64,000 bases of DNA from Ornithodoros turicata (GCF_037126465.1 NC_088202.1:81324160-81388159), one strand, 5' to 3'. Shown: positions 46,986 to 56,286, counted from the first letter of the stretch. Made by a program: numbers and translations. The notes: generated by a model not told the origin, from the sequence alone.

Positions 46986-47887
46986 ACCCACTCGGCCATG
47001 TCGCTTTTGCCGCGATCTTTCACAACAAATTGCTGTATAATTAAACACCGTACACTGGAATCCCTGTTTAAAACCCATCAACTGAAAACATGGCTGTGAC
47101 GAAGATAAGTCGTGTTCCTGCGACCCGCGCGAAAGTCCTCCACATCGACGTCCTCTCGCCGTTGTTTTGTCATCGAGCTCGCTCTGCTCGATATGTTCCT
47201 GACACGAAACTTTCAGGAAATTTTCACTCTGCAACGAAACCCTGGTACGTCACCGCGTAAACAGATCAGTTTTAAGTGTACAGGGTGCACATCCAGCGAC
47301 GTGTTAAACTCTTTAATTAACATTTTGTGGAGCGCGGAACGCTTAGCTGAATGCTTCGTACATCCATCCATTTAATTAAGGACATCATGGACATGAAGCG
47401 TATTTCCAACGTCGCCGGCACTTTACCAGTACGAAAGTTCGAGCGGAAACCCCGAAATCAAGGTATGCGGTCGAGCCATGCGTGCATCAACCTTGTCAAG
47501 AAAACGCGCGGGGATTATTGCGCGGGAACCCGGTGATGTTGGAATATTTCGAGGCGCAAGTAAAGTTCTTAAGGTTAAAGGGTAACGGCCACTAACTTAG
47601 TTTGCAAATCCGTGAAAATTCTACAACAACCCGAATTTGTATTATTATGTGATAGCTTAGCTTGTACGTCCTATCCAAGTTAGGTCAAAATACGAAACAA
47701 AAAATATGCATGTTCATACGTAACAAATTAGCAGGCGTGGACGGAGCAGAGAACACGTAAAGGAGGCCACAGACCATGTCATGTTGCCAGCAGAAATTAC
47801 TGAACATACCTGCAATGTCACGTGAAATCAGACGTCTGGTAGGATGCGAAACCTCAGTTTCTAGTGTCGTGTCAAAACTTTCTTACA
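46986..47887. other. Intron sequence, no gene
   Basis: It contains a GTACAGGGTGCACATCC motif at 47277-47293, similar to the TACAGGGTG ends elsewhere. Frames of 60-93 codons have no domain. Confidence 0.4.
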
Positions 47888-48101
47888 CCCCTGTTAATTG
47901 GGCAGCCTTCGACGACCGCAGAAACCAACTGCATTGAAAAACGCGCGTAGCGCCAGCAAGCGTGTAATGTGTCAACTTCTAAAAGCGCATTGAATGCAAT
48001 GCTACTTTACGGGTTGACACATTACACGCTTGCTGGCGCTACGCGCGTTTTTCAATGCAGTTGGTTTCAACGGTCGCCGACGGCCGCCCGTGTAACAGGG
48101 G
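47888..48101. mobile_element. Fold-back MITE next to the palindrome
   Basis: Arms of about 95 bp pair nearly perfectly in the inner 55 bp (AACGCGCGTAGCGCCAGCAA and its complement). The outer ends are CCCCTGTTA and TAACAGGGG. The loop is about 30 bp. It ends 140 bp left of the Polinton-like element. Confidence 0.75.
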
Positions 48102-48235
48102 CTTCAGCTTCGATTTGATGTAACTTCCTTTATCGTATCGTTTCCGTAGAGTTGCTTCCGATGTACTAAAACTCTCTATTGCCACAATTCGACCAAAACA
48201 AATTGAAACAAACAATTGAAAAGAAACAAGCTATT

Positions 48236-48241
48236 GATGCC
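48236..48241. repeat. 6-bp target-site duplication, left
   Basis: GATGCC is repeated at 61058-61063 on the far side of the palindrome. A 6-bp duplication is the length made by Polinton/Maverick integrases. Confidence 0.88.
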
Positions 48242-48660
48242 AGTAGTATATATAGGTTGCGAGGGAAACTGGATGTCAGTTAGCTATATGGGTGTCTGGT
48301 TCGAACCCCACAGCGTCTGGCGTATTTTCCCTGCGCGGCGCCTGTGCGGAGGGTTGTCCGCGCGCTTATCGGCGTGGGGAGGGCTGCGTGCGCATTTGCC
48401 CTCTCACATTTTTCAGCCTGGGCCAACTTCTTTCGACATTTTTCAATCTGCAACGACTTTTTTCGCGACTTTTTCCCGTGCGCAACAGGCGGCGCTCGGG
48501 TGGAGGCTCTTACCGGTGGGCGGAGCGTGGCCGGAGGGTTGCGTGCGCGCTTACCCGCTCACATTTTTCAGCCTGGGCCGACTTCTTTCATCATTTCTCA
48601 ATCTGTGTCGAATTCAATCGCAATTTTTCCCCCGCTACAACAGGTGTGCAGTAGGCAGTT
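48242..48660. repeat. GC-rich terminal block with internal repeats
   Basis: The block contains two direct repeats of about 75 bp (48378-48452 and 48532-48603), each with GCGTGCGC, then CTCACATTTTTCAGCCTGGG and CAATCTG. A weaker third copy lies at 48999-49060. The B-box-like motif GGTTCGAACC lies at 48298-48307. Three overlapping frames of 110-160 codons arise from this composition and are probably not proteins. Mirror image at 60639-61057. Confidence 0.7.
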
Positions 48661-50990
48661 TACATGCAAAGGATAGCCATACACAAAAGTACAAGTGAAA
48701 ATATATTTATTAAAGTCAATAGTGTCAGGAATTATGATATGACTCTGTGTGAAGGAGAAAAACCCAGCCGAAAAACCTGAAGCAGAAGAAACACAATAGA
48801 TGTAACAAAGATTATACTTATTACAGGTATGATGCAATAGCATTGAAGGGGTATCACACATCATACACAATATTTTTTATTAGTGGTAATCACGCGTTTT
48901 CAATTAAGCAGAAGGGATAGCACATTTAATCAAAGAAGATATTTTTAATCCATATGATTACAATCAAAATTACAAGTTTTATTATAAAAAGTCTCACATT
49001 TTGTCAGCCTGGGCAGACTTCTTTTGTCATTTTTCCGCCTGGGGCGACTTCATTCATATTTTTACCCGATACAATAGGTGTGCAGTAGGCGGTTTACATG
49101 TATGTATAGACATGCAAAGGGGAGTCATACACAAAAAGTACAAGTTAAAATATATTTATTAAAGCCATTAGTGCTGGAAATTGTAATGCCAATTGTGATG
49201 CCAATCAGGTGAAAGAGAAAAACGAAGCCGAAAACCTTCACGACCTGAGACAGAAGAAACAATATACATATTTTATTCACTATACCTAGCCATCTGATTC
49301 TGAAAGAAAACATAAAATCAACATTCATCACGTTGCTTACCAGTTTAATATTCCAACATGACACCAATAACCAGTTTCTTATGAAGTGAATAGCGCAGAC
49401 ATAAGCAAATAATTAGAATCAACACGATCAACACATAGCATTAATACAGAACCAATCCTCCAACATGTAGGGAAATAATAGCTACACAATACAATATCAA
49501 AACGAGAAACAGTCACCACATTTAATCAAACAAGATATTCTTAATCAATACGATTACAATCAAAATTACAAGTTTTATTATAAAAATTCTGAGACACGAG
49601 AACCTGATAGATGTAAGTAATTTCGAGCGCAATAGGGAAGATTATTCCAACATTACACAATCAATCAGTTTCTTATGAAGTGAATAGCGCAGACATAAGC
49701 AAATAATTAGAATCAACACGATCAACACATAGCATTAATACAGAACCAATCCTCCAACATGTAGGGAAATAATAGCTACACAATGCCATATCAAAACGAG
49801 AAACGGTCACCACATTTAATCAAAGAATATATTTTTAATCAATATGATTACAATCAAAACTAAAAGTTTTATTATAAAAAGTCTAACATTATTATACGTG
49901 ACCACCATACTGGAGCTTTAATTACAAGTGCCGATATATGTATGTGAACAGCAGAGAACCTGGAAGACCATGAGACACGAACACGAGAGGAAATAAAATC
50001 TATAACAGTACATTGGTTAATGAAAACAACAAAGGAGGAGAATAATCTATCATTTTAACTATCATAAAATCATCCTCGTGACTTCCCCATACAATTTTCA
50101 TTCTAAGAGACACTACAAGCTTTACTTTGTTTTATGAATCCGACACAGAAAATATGTTAAAAAATTAACTTCATCACATAGCACGCTCCTAGCCAACAAT
50201 CAGCTCTAATAATATCTGCCCTGATTTGTTGAAGACGGGAGGCGTACACCTGACAGTCATGAACATTTTCGAGCGCAATAGGGAAGATTATTCCAACATT
50301 ACACAATTAATCATTTTCTTATTAAGTAAACAGCATAGACATACGGAAATAATGAGAAACACGATCAACAGCTAATAGAGAACCAAAACCTATCACATAA
50401 ACAACAGACAGATGCAGGCAAATAAATGAAAAAGAATCTATCAAAACGATAAACATGCACGGACGAATAGCAGAGAAACACTTTGAACAGTACATGATGA
50501 ATAATTTAATACAGCACAGAGCTAACGCTGAATAGCAGAGAAACAATCTAAACGGCGCATCTGCCAACGTGTAAACAACAGACAGGAAAATATTACTGAA
50601 ACAAGATCAACAACTAAAGAGAGCCAAAAGGATAAACAGTTGAAGAACAATCTAACAAAACAAGAAACATGCACGGATGAATAGCAGAGAAACACTCTAA
50701 ACGGTGCATCTACCAACGGTAAACAACAGACACATGCAGGAAAATAATTGAAAAAGAATCAATCAAAACGATAAACATGCACGGATGAATAGCAGAGAAA
50801 CGATTTGAACGATGCATCTGCCAACATGTAAACAACACACCGGAAAATAATAGCGAAACAAACTATCAAACATTACAATTTGAAATAATATATCTTTTGA
50901 ACTATCATAAAATCAACCTTGCGAGCTAACAATATAGAATTTTCACACTACTCAGGCACTATAAACATTACTTTGGCAGAGGTATCCAAA
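48661..50990. repeat. AT-rich array of diverged modules
   Basis: Several module types repeat. One unit of about 300 bp occurs at 49370-49595 and 49667-49890, both containing GCGCAGACATAAGCAAATAA and CCTCCAACATGTAGGGAAAT. Another unit of about 440 bp (48650-48800 and 49080-49260) carries TTTACATG...CATACACAAAA. Short units with AAACATGCACGGATGAATAG recur at 50450, 50667 and 50775. On the minus strand several modules contain AATAAA preceded by CAG acceptor-like sequences, so they might be outward-facing short transcripts. Hydrophobic frames of 64-81 codons are low-complexity by-products. Mirror at 58309-60638. Confidence 0.6.
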
Positions 50991-52113
50991 CACGCACCAC
51001 AGCTAAGCTTTCCATAGTACAACCACACTGGAGCCAAGAGGGGTCACTCTCTCCCTCTATGCAGCCCGGTGGGGTCACTCTCTCCATCTATACAGCCCAA
51101 AGCAAAGAATCTGTTGTCAATCTATGAAGTGGGGAAACCCTCTCTCTTTTTCACATTCTTTCCTCCGAAAGGAAATATTCTTAGGACCAGTGTACAGAGG
51201 CGAAATTTTTTTATTGATTGCAAATAGACATTGGAATTATTCGACTCTCAAGAATACAATAAGAATTCTATCAAAAAACAATAGCACGCAAAAAATCTAA
51301 GAATAGACATTTATGTCAGTGCAAACTGATTTTAGAGAAACTTTATCTAAGCAAACGAGAAAATATTATCGGTGCAAACAATACCAAACGAGAAACGATG
51401 CATTTTAATGTATTTCATATCTGACACAACTATTATGCATACACTATTCTCAACTCACAAAATATCACTCGAGTCATCATCTGAAGCAAAAAGAGAAAGT
51501 CAAATTTATTCAATGATAGAAAGAATACTCATTCGAAAACGAGAAACAAATTTAATTACATATTTTTTATGATAACTTTGCAACAGTAATTTCTACACGC
51601 AGAAGCCACAATCAACTCATGTGAAATGTAAATTATTGTGTTCGCTACAACGAAAATCAACGCGCACAACATTCCCAACTAGTAGAATATTTTTATTAAT
51701 ATCAATCGCGTGATCATCTGAAACAAAGTCGAAAGCAGTAATTAATTTAGGCAAACATTTTTTGTAACCATGCAGCGCAAATCTACATCACGGAAACATG
51801 TCTTTTTCATTCACACCCCCAACTAGTGGAAACGAAGTGAGAGAGGGAAGCTGAGTTCCCGCACACTTTCGTTAAGGTTACGCCCGCAGGGAGTAGGGGA
51901 ATCCAAACAATGGTCCTGGTACCATAAACCGACTCCCGCAAGTCAAGTTAGGGAAGGAGGGACTCTAGCGCTGTATTGTACGTAGAATCATTGAAAGCAC
52001 ACATTTTTTCATTACACATCACATCTTTTTTTGTAAACTGACTTTCATAATTCTTTCGTCAGGTGGAACATTCTAAACCTGATAACATAATAAATAAAAT
52101 TAGCATCGATTAA
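50991..52113. other. Arm region without clear gene
   Basis: It contains a small direct repeat at 51034-51100 (GGGGTCACTCTCTCC units) and the duplicated ACTCGAGTCATCATCTGAAG-like block at 51472 and 51710. The stretch upstream of ORF A (52030-52113) is AT-rich and may hold its promoter. No protein was recognised. Confidence 0.4.
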
Positions 52114-52596
52114 ATGTCGAGGCACACTACAAAACAGAACAGACAATTGCTATACATTGAAGAGATGGGCGGATTTTGTACTGGTTACCATACGTCATGG
52201 GAGGACCTGATAAAAAGTTGCTTCGAAAAGGAGGAGACGCGAAACGATTCATTTATCGCTGCATTTCAATACGTCCTAGACATGGTCGTATTCGGAGATA
52301 TGGTGCAAATTATGGAATTCAAGATGCGAGAACTTGTATGCCGAATCTACAATAGTTATAAAAATATTTGCACGTCATCGTCGGAAGGACCACTTGGGCT
52401 GATGGTGGAGTTTTTGAGGTTCGCTAACGAAGAATTGAAATACACTAGACCAAACGTAATTGTAATCATTGCAATGGGCATTGCATTAATCAAGAAAGCA
52501 ATCAGATCAAATTATCATATACAAGCAGTCTATATCGCACGATTCATTACGGATTTGTTGAAATTACACCTAACGGTTGAAATGGAAAGTACATAA
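52114..52596 (+). CDS. ORF A, left arm: 160-residue protein, perhaps Bcl-2-like
   Basis: The frame starts at ATG 52114, the first ATG after an AT-rich leader with in-frame stops, and ends TAA. It encodes 160 residues with no signal peptide. The predicted make-up is mostly helical: a hydrophobic helix around residues 45-62 (FIAAFQYVLDMVVFG), a central stretch (EGPLGLMVEFLRFANEE, about residues 97-113) and two hydrophobic C-terminal helices (VIVIIAMGIALIKKAI; QAVYIARFITDLLKLHL). The length, the all-helical pattern and the central GxLxxMVEFLxF motif loosely resemble the BH1 region of Bcl-2-fold apoptosis regulators, which some adintoviruses carry. That is speculative. ORF B follows 68 bp downstream on the same strand. 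The mirror copy at 56703-57185 has a stop at codon 43. Confidence 0.6.
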   Translation: MSRHTTKQNRQLLYIEEMGGFCTGYHTSWEDLIKSCFEKEETRNDSFIAAFQYVLDMVVFGDMVQIMEFKMRELVCRIYNSYKNICTSSSEGPLGLMVEFLRFANEELKYTRPNVIVIIAMGIALIKKAIRSNYHIQAVYIARFITDLLKLHLTVEMEST

Positions 52597-52664
52597 AAAA
52601 TCTTATCACGTGGTATATTCCACCCTAGAACCTCTACACATTTATTTTATTCTACCAGTCAAGG

Positions 52665-53012
52665 ATGTCGAATGAACAGAAGTTCAATATTGTCGTGCAA
52701 GGTCTGATGTATCATCACTTATTGAAACTCAACAAACATATGAATTGCGGTGGGCCACCGGACGATTTTCATCTAATACTCTCTTGTACGCCATTCAAGA
52801 ATCTTCATACAAAGAAAGGAAGCATCAATAAGAGACTGTGCAAGTTCGTCGCAACAAAGTGCAAGTTGTTGAAGCAATACAAACACGGAGACAACATATC
52901 ACCTGCGTTAATCAACGCTGGATTCAAGCGCCCAATAATCAGAATAAATTACTTGATGTCTTCGGAATTCATCAATCAAGACAACAAACGAAAACTTCGG
53001 AGTTTGGAATAG
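52665..53012 (+). CDS. ORF B, left arm: 115-residue basic protein, unknown
   Basis: The frame runs from ATG at 52665 to TAG at 53010-53012. An AATAAA signal lies just downstream (53028-53035). The protein is rich in Lys and Asn. It has a hydrophobic N-terminal helix (FNIVVQGLMYHHLLKL), a central CGGPPDDFHLILSC segment and a Lys/Arg-rich second half (KKGSINKRLCKFVATKCK). I do not recognise the family. The copy in the right arm differs at a single residue, which is consistent with selection or simply with a recent duplication. Confidence 0.55.
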   Translation: MSNEQKFNIVVQGLMYHHLLKLNKHMNCGGPPDDFHLILSCTPFKNLHTKKGSINKRLCKFVATKCKLLKQYKHGDNISPALINAGFKRPIIRINYLMSSEFINQDNKRKLRSLE

Positions 53013-53027
53013 AATTGTAATTTATCG

Positions 53028-53035
53028 AAATAAAC
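53028..53035 (+). terminator. Polyadenylation signal after ORF B
   Basis: AATAAA sits about 20 bp after the ORF B stop. The mirror copy lies near 56265-56271. Confidence 0.5.
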
Positions 53036-53112
53036 AAGTGTATAATTGAAATAATAATTGTATTCTTTGTCAGCATTGTAATGTATTCTACACAGCGCAA
53101 CGAAAACAGCTT

Positions 53113-53388
53113 TTGATTAGATTGCTAAGGAGACACTACGTACAAGGATCTTCGCATAGAATCAGCGCTGGCAATCAAAGAGATTTTTACACGACCACAC
53201 TCTATACAACACCGACACCCGAAGGAAAGAATTGTAGAAGAATCGATAATAGAAATTTAGAGGCATGTTACATCAATCTTTGTTTACAAAGAGGATCACT
53301 AATATTTCGCGAAAGCTTATTTTATGAATTAAATTGCATAGTGTATATATTTTCTCAAACGATTGGACAGTTGACAACACTCTATTGA
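53113..53388 (+). CDS. ORF C, left arm: about 91-residue protein, start uncertain
   Basis: The frame is open from 53050 to TGA at 53386-53388 but has no ATG; 53113 is a TTG. A good acceptor-like sequence, TTGTATTCTTTGTCAG, ends at 53073, so this may be the last exon of a spliced gene. The start of the translation is basic (IRLLRRHYVQGSSHRIS), and the end is hydrophobic (LFYELNCIVYIFSQTIG). No family is recognised. It is identical in protein sequence in the right arm (55911-56186). Confidence 0.45.
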   Translation: MIRLLRRHYVQGSSHRISAGNQRDFYTTTLYTTPTPEGKNCRRIDNRNLEACYINLCLQRGSLIFRESLFYELNCIVYIFSQTIGQLTTLY

Positions 53389-53563
53389 AAGGAATCTATT
53401 ATCAAATGACGCGATGCAAGTGATGGACATGCATGACGCGCTAGCGGAGTCTACAATTCTAATCATCATAACATGCGGCACACAATTCCAATAAGATTTG
53501 GGGAGAATCGAATCACGTCACTGTCATCAGAAATATTTAACCACTATACAATGATGATGAGCA

Positions 53564-53666
53564 CTATCCATAAGATATGTAATTATAATAAGTAAATATT
53601 CCTTTTGCAAACTTAACCATAGCAGCACCCATAAACAGAGCTCCAATTCGCAGAATGTACCCAAGG
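53564..53666 (-). pseudogene. ORF D C-terminal half, left arm
   Basis: Mirror image of 54339-54441. The N-terminal half is missing because the palindrome boundary at 53666 cuts the gene. The sequence beyond the break is unrelated AT-rich loop DNA. Confidence 0.6.
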
Positions 53667-54338
53667 TTTTTAATTAGCCATACTGGAAAACTATGAGTCT
53701 GTTCATTATGTCACGGCATATGAGGCACTACAAATGGAAGGACATACATTAATTTTAGGAGATTTTAGCTCATAATGAAACAAAACGCAAACACCAAAGG
53801 TTCGTGTTTAAATTTTCAAAGTCAAAACTGTATACTCTTTCTTAAAATTTTTTAATATATAGATTAAAAAGCTGTCTATATAGTCACACATTGTATACAA
53901 TATATTTGTTTGTACATTAATGGATAAAACCTATCAAATCACATTCCGGAGCAGTGGTGACTATCGGTAAGTGTTTAATTAAAACTTGAACTGGTGCCGC
54001 AATTTACGAACTGAGTTGTAGAAAGTGTAATTTCACGGCTTTAGCTGGCTCACTTTGATACGCGAAGGTTTTAAGAACTCTTTCACGACGACAAAGAATT
54101 TAATCGAGTGTATTGATATTTTCTATACACTCTATAACGTAATGTGAATTCTCCATGATGAGGATAGTAAAAGTTACGAATATTTTCCGAACAAAATTTA
54201 CTTAAAACTCGGAGAAAGGGTCATCCGCGTCGTCGAACCCGTTTCCGGAAGAAAGCAACACGCTAGCGTGCGGTACCGCGTTAACGCGTCGGGCGCAGAA
54301 TCGCGTTCGGTTTCGGGTACGGCATTCGGGAAAGGCGG
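53667..54338. other. Unique loop between the palindrome arms
   Basis: These 672 bp have no counterpart in the element, so this is where the strand switch happened. The left part is AT-rich with a TATA-like CTATATAGTC at 53876-53885. An ATG at 53920 follows and, 44 bases after it, a strong donor-like CG|GTAAGT (53967-53972). The right part becomes GC-rich (54215-54338) and codes for the N-terminal half of the small ORF D. Confidence 0.75.
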
Positions 54339-54441
54339 CCTTGGGTACATTCTGCGAATTGGAGCTCTGTTTATGGGTGCTGCTATGGTTAAGTTTGCAA
54401 AAGGAATATTTACTTATTATAATTACATATCTTATGGATAG
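54148..54441 (+). CDS. ORF D across the loop/right-arm junction: small basic-hydrophobic protein
   Basis: An open frame of 97 codons without an ATG in its first part ends at TAG 54439-54441. It may be a second exon: an upstream exon could end at the GTAAGT donor at 53967. The middle is basic (SGRKQHASVRYRVNASG), followed by a Gly/Ala-rich hydrophobic stretch (GGLGYILRIGALFMGAAM) and a Tyr-rich end. A short basic peptide with a hydrophobic C-terminus is reminiscent of virion core peptides of adenovirus-like elements, but I have no proof. The GC content of its first half is unlike that of the surrounding arm. The left arm keeps only the C-terminal half, on the minus strand (53564-53666). Confidence 0.45.
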   Translation: MLHDEDSKSYEYFPNKIYLKLGERVIRVVEPVSGRKQHASVRYRVNASGAESRSVSGTAFGKGGLGYILRIGALFMGAAMVKFAKGIFTYYNYISYG

Positions 54442-54612
54442 TGCTCATCTTCATTGTATAGTGGTTAAATATTTCTGATGACAGTGACGTGATTCGATTC
54501 TCCCCAAATCTTATTGGAATTGTGTGCCGCATGTTATGATGATTAGAATTGTAGACTCCGCTAGCGCGTCATGCATGTCCATCACTTGCATCGCGTCATT
54601 TGATAATAGATT

Positions 54613-54765
54613 TGTAGAGCGAGAAATGAGGCGACCAGGCTCTACTGAGGTTGATGGGTTTAATGACGGTTAATGGCGATGAACCGAAAACGAAAGCTCG
54701 GGTCACGCGCAGTGCTGCGCGTAACCGATGGCGGTGCTGGTGATGATTATGACGCTGCTGCTACA
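54613..54765 (-). repeat. LTR (153 bp), downstream copy on the minus strand
   Basis: Identical to 55750-55902 over its full length as far as I can see. Confidence 0.93.
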
Positions 54766-55432
54766 GGGCTCCCCCCCGTGGCGGATGACAAGGCTGGCGA
54801 GGAGGGCCGAGGTTGGCGGAAAGGTCGGGCGCCGAGGCCAAGGAGTGCAGGAGGCGGACCCGAGGCGGCGGGCGGCTCGTAGACAGCCGTATGGTGGGAC
54901 TAATGGCGGCTATATGCGCTGGGGCTCCATAAACGTGCAAAGAAGTAGTGTTGTCGACGAGGCGCTGGCGTCTAATATCCACAAGAAGGTCGAAATGGTG
55001 GAGGAAGTCGGCGCCAAGGATTGCGAAGGGGAGGTCGGCGATGGTAAAAACCCAACGAAATACTCGGCGCAGGCCGAGGTCAAGGGTGACGGAGCGTTGA
55101 CCGTAAGTTGAGATGGTGGACTTGTTGACGGCCTGCAAAGCCAAGTCTGGTTGTCGGTGTCGTTTTTCTGCGGGGGTTGGTGGAACGACGCTCACGTCAG
55201 CCCCGGTATCCACCAGGAAGCGACAGCCGGACACGCGGTCCGTGATCCGGAAGAGCCGGCTGTTGTCGCCCCCAGCCATGCCAGCCGTTAATGGTTGGGG
55301 GGAGCGTTTCCCGGCCACGAGCAAGGGGCCTGGCAGTTCCTTGCGGCATCGCCGAATTTTCGATGATACCAGCAGAAGTGGTGCTGAGAGGGCGAAGGAG
55401 ACCGTTGACGGGATGGCGAGCAGCGACGGCAA
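54761..55432 (-). CDS. Retrotransposon aspartic protease (Ty3/Gypsy type)
   Basis: The frame contains the retropepsin active site CRFLVDTGADVSVVPPT preceded by LFRITDRVSG. The second conserved strand FAILGADFLHHFDLLVDI is followed by RRQRLVDNTT. These are the standard landmarks of arthropod Gypsy-family proteases, which cleave the gag polyprotein. The reading frame overlaps the gag frame by 145 bp in a different phase, compatible with programmed frameshifting. It stops just inside the downstream LTR, where an autonomous element would continue into RT. The true start is unclear. Confidence 0.82.
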   Translation of the reverse strand: MPSLLAIPSTVSFALSAPLLLVSSKIRRCRKELPGPLLVAGKRSPQPLTAGMAGGDNSRLFRITDRVSGCRFLVDTGADVSVVPPTPAEKRHRQPDLALQAVNKSTISTYGQRSVTLDLGLRRVFRWVFTIADLPFAILGADFLHHFDLLVDIRRQRLVDNTTSLHVYGAPAHIAAISPTIRLSTSRPPPRVRLLHSLASAPDLSANLGPPRQPCHPPRGGAL

Positions 55433-55710
55433 AACGGGCGCCGAGGGGAACGTGGTCGCTGCGGGGGAATGGCGTCCACCCGGTTCACAAGGGCCGCCAC
55501 CGTAGTCTGGAGTTGCTGGAGCGACGTGCTGATGGCATTGATTGCAACGTCCACCGGTGGAGGGGAGGTGCGGGGGGCCAGGGCGGCAACTGCTCCTGGA
55601 GATGGAAGGCCAGCCATGGAAGGCTGGAGATGGAAGGCAGCCTGGAGATGGAAGGCCAGCGGTGGCCGGCTGGGAGGCGAAGAGCTGGTGGAGTGCTGGT
55701 CGCCGTTCAT
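55288..55710 (-). CDS. Retrotransposon gag, zinc-knuckle-like C-terminus
   Basis: The 140-residue frame starts at ATG 55710, 40 bp after the primer-binding site. A Pro/Ser-rich N-terminus and a short coiled segment (INAISTSLQQLQTTVAALVN) lead to the motif FCWYHRKFGDAARNCQAPC. This Cys/His cluster is common in arthropod Gypsy-type gag proteins and presumably binds RNA. The usual long capsid domain is missing, so the protein is a shortened gag. Overlaps the protease frame. Confidence 0.78.
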   Translation of the reverse strand: MNGDQHSTSSSPPSRPPLAFHLQAAFHLQPSMAGLPSPGAVAALAPRTSPPPVDVAINAISTSLQQLQTTVAALVNRVDAIPPQRPRSPRRPFCRRCSPSRQRSPSPSQHHFCWYHRKFGDAARNCQAPCSWPGNAPPNH

Positions 55711-55749
55711 GATGGTGGAACGCTAAGACATCACGTTCGGGTCACCAGT

Positions 55750-55902
55750 TGTAGAGCGAGAAATGAGGCGACCAGGCTCTACTGAGGTTGATGGGTTTAA
55801 TGACGGTTAATGGCGATGAACCGAAAACGAAAGCTCGGGTCACGCGCAGTGCTGCGCGTAACCGATGGCGGTGCTGGTGATGATTATGACGCTGCTGCTA
55901 CA
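55750..55902 (-). repeat. LTR (153 bp), upstream copy on the minus strand
   Basis: Identical to 54613-54765. The element's primer-binding site starts at once on its left side (55748 downward). Confidence 0.93.
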
Positions 55903-55910
55903 GATTCCTT

Positions 55911-56186
55911 TCAATAGAGTGTTGTCAACTGTCCAATCGTTTGAGAAAATATATACACTATGCAATTTAATTCATAAAATAAGCTTTCGCGAAATATTAG
56001 TGATCCTCTTTGTAAACAAAGATTGATGTAACATGCCTCTAAATTTCTATTATCGATTCTTCTACAATTCTTTCCTTCGGGTGTCGGTGTTGTATAGAGT
56101 GTGGTCGTGTAAAAATCTCTTTGATTGCCAGCGCTGATTCTATGCGAAGATCCTTGTACGTAGTGTCTCCTTAGCAATCTAATCAA
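55911..56186 (-). CDS. ORF C, right arm
   Basis: Mirror of 53113-53388 with an identical protein sequence; the same uncertainty about start and splicing applies. The LTR retrotransposon lies 8 bp beyond its stop codon. Confidence 0.45.
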   Translation of the reverse strand: MIRLLRRHYVQGSSHRISAGNQRDFYTTTLYTTPTPEGKNCRRIDNRNLEACYINLCLQRGSLIFRESLFYELNCIVYIFSQTIGQLTTLY

Positions 56187-56286
56187 AAGCTGTTTTCGTT
56201 GCGCTGTGTAGAATACATTACAATGCTGACAAAGAATACAATTATTATTTCAATTATACACTTGTTTATTTCGATAAATTACAATT

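Larger units (their letters stand above)
48242..53666 (+). repeat. Left arm of the palindrome (5425 bp)
   Basis: It mirrors 54339-61057. Spot comparison by eye found roughly a dozen substitutions and no net length change: for example R43 CGA versus TGA in ORF A, and single changes near 49180, 49215, 49445 and 50800. The similarity stops sharply after ACCCAAGG at 53666. Confidence 0.92.
54613..55902 (-). mobile_element. Recent gag-protease LTR retrotransposon in the right arm
   Basis: Two identical 153-bp LTRs (TGTAGAG...GCTACA) flank a 984-bp interior. GATT borders both sides (54609-54612 and 55903-55906), and the left arm shows the uninterrupted target (AGGAATCTATTATC at 53391-53404). On the minus strand the primer-binding site is TGGTGACCCGAACGTGAT, and the polypurine tract before the downstream LTR is CACGGGGGGGAGCCC. 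The interior codes only for the gag end and the protease. RT, RNase H and integrase are missing, so it moves only with help from a relative. Identical LTRs indicate a young insertion, later than the palindrome. Confidence 0.93.

Noticed and set aside
48216..48698. 160-, 120- and 110-codon overlapping frames in the palindrome termini
   Set aside because: All three frames are open through the same GC-rich tandem repeats, and the longest begins outside the element. This is what repeats without stop codons produce.
50322..50716. Hydrophobic minus-strand frames of 64-81 codons in the arms
   Set aside because: They are translations of short tandem units, repeat the same peptide pieces and show no independent start context.
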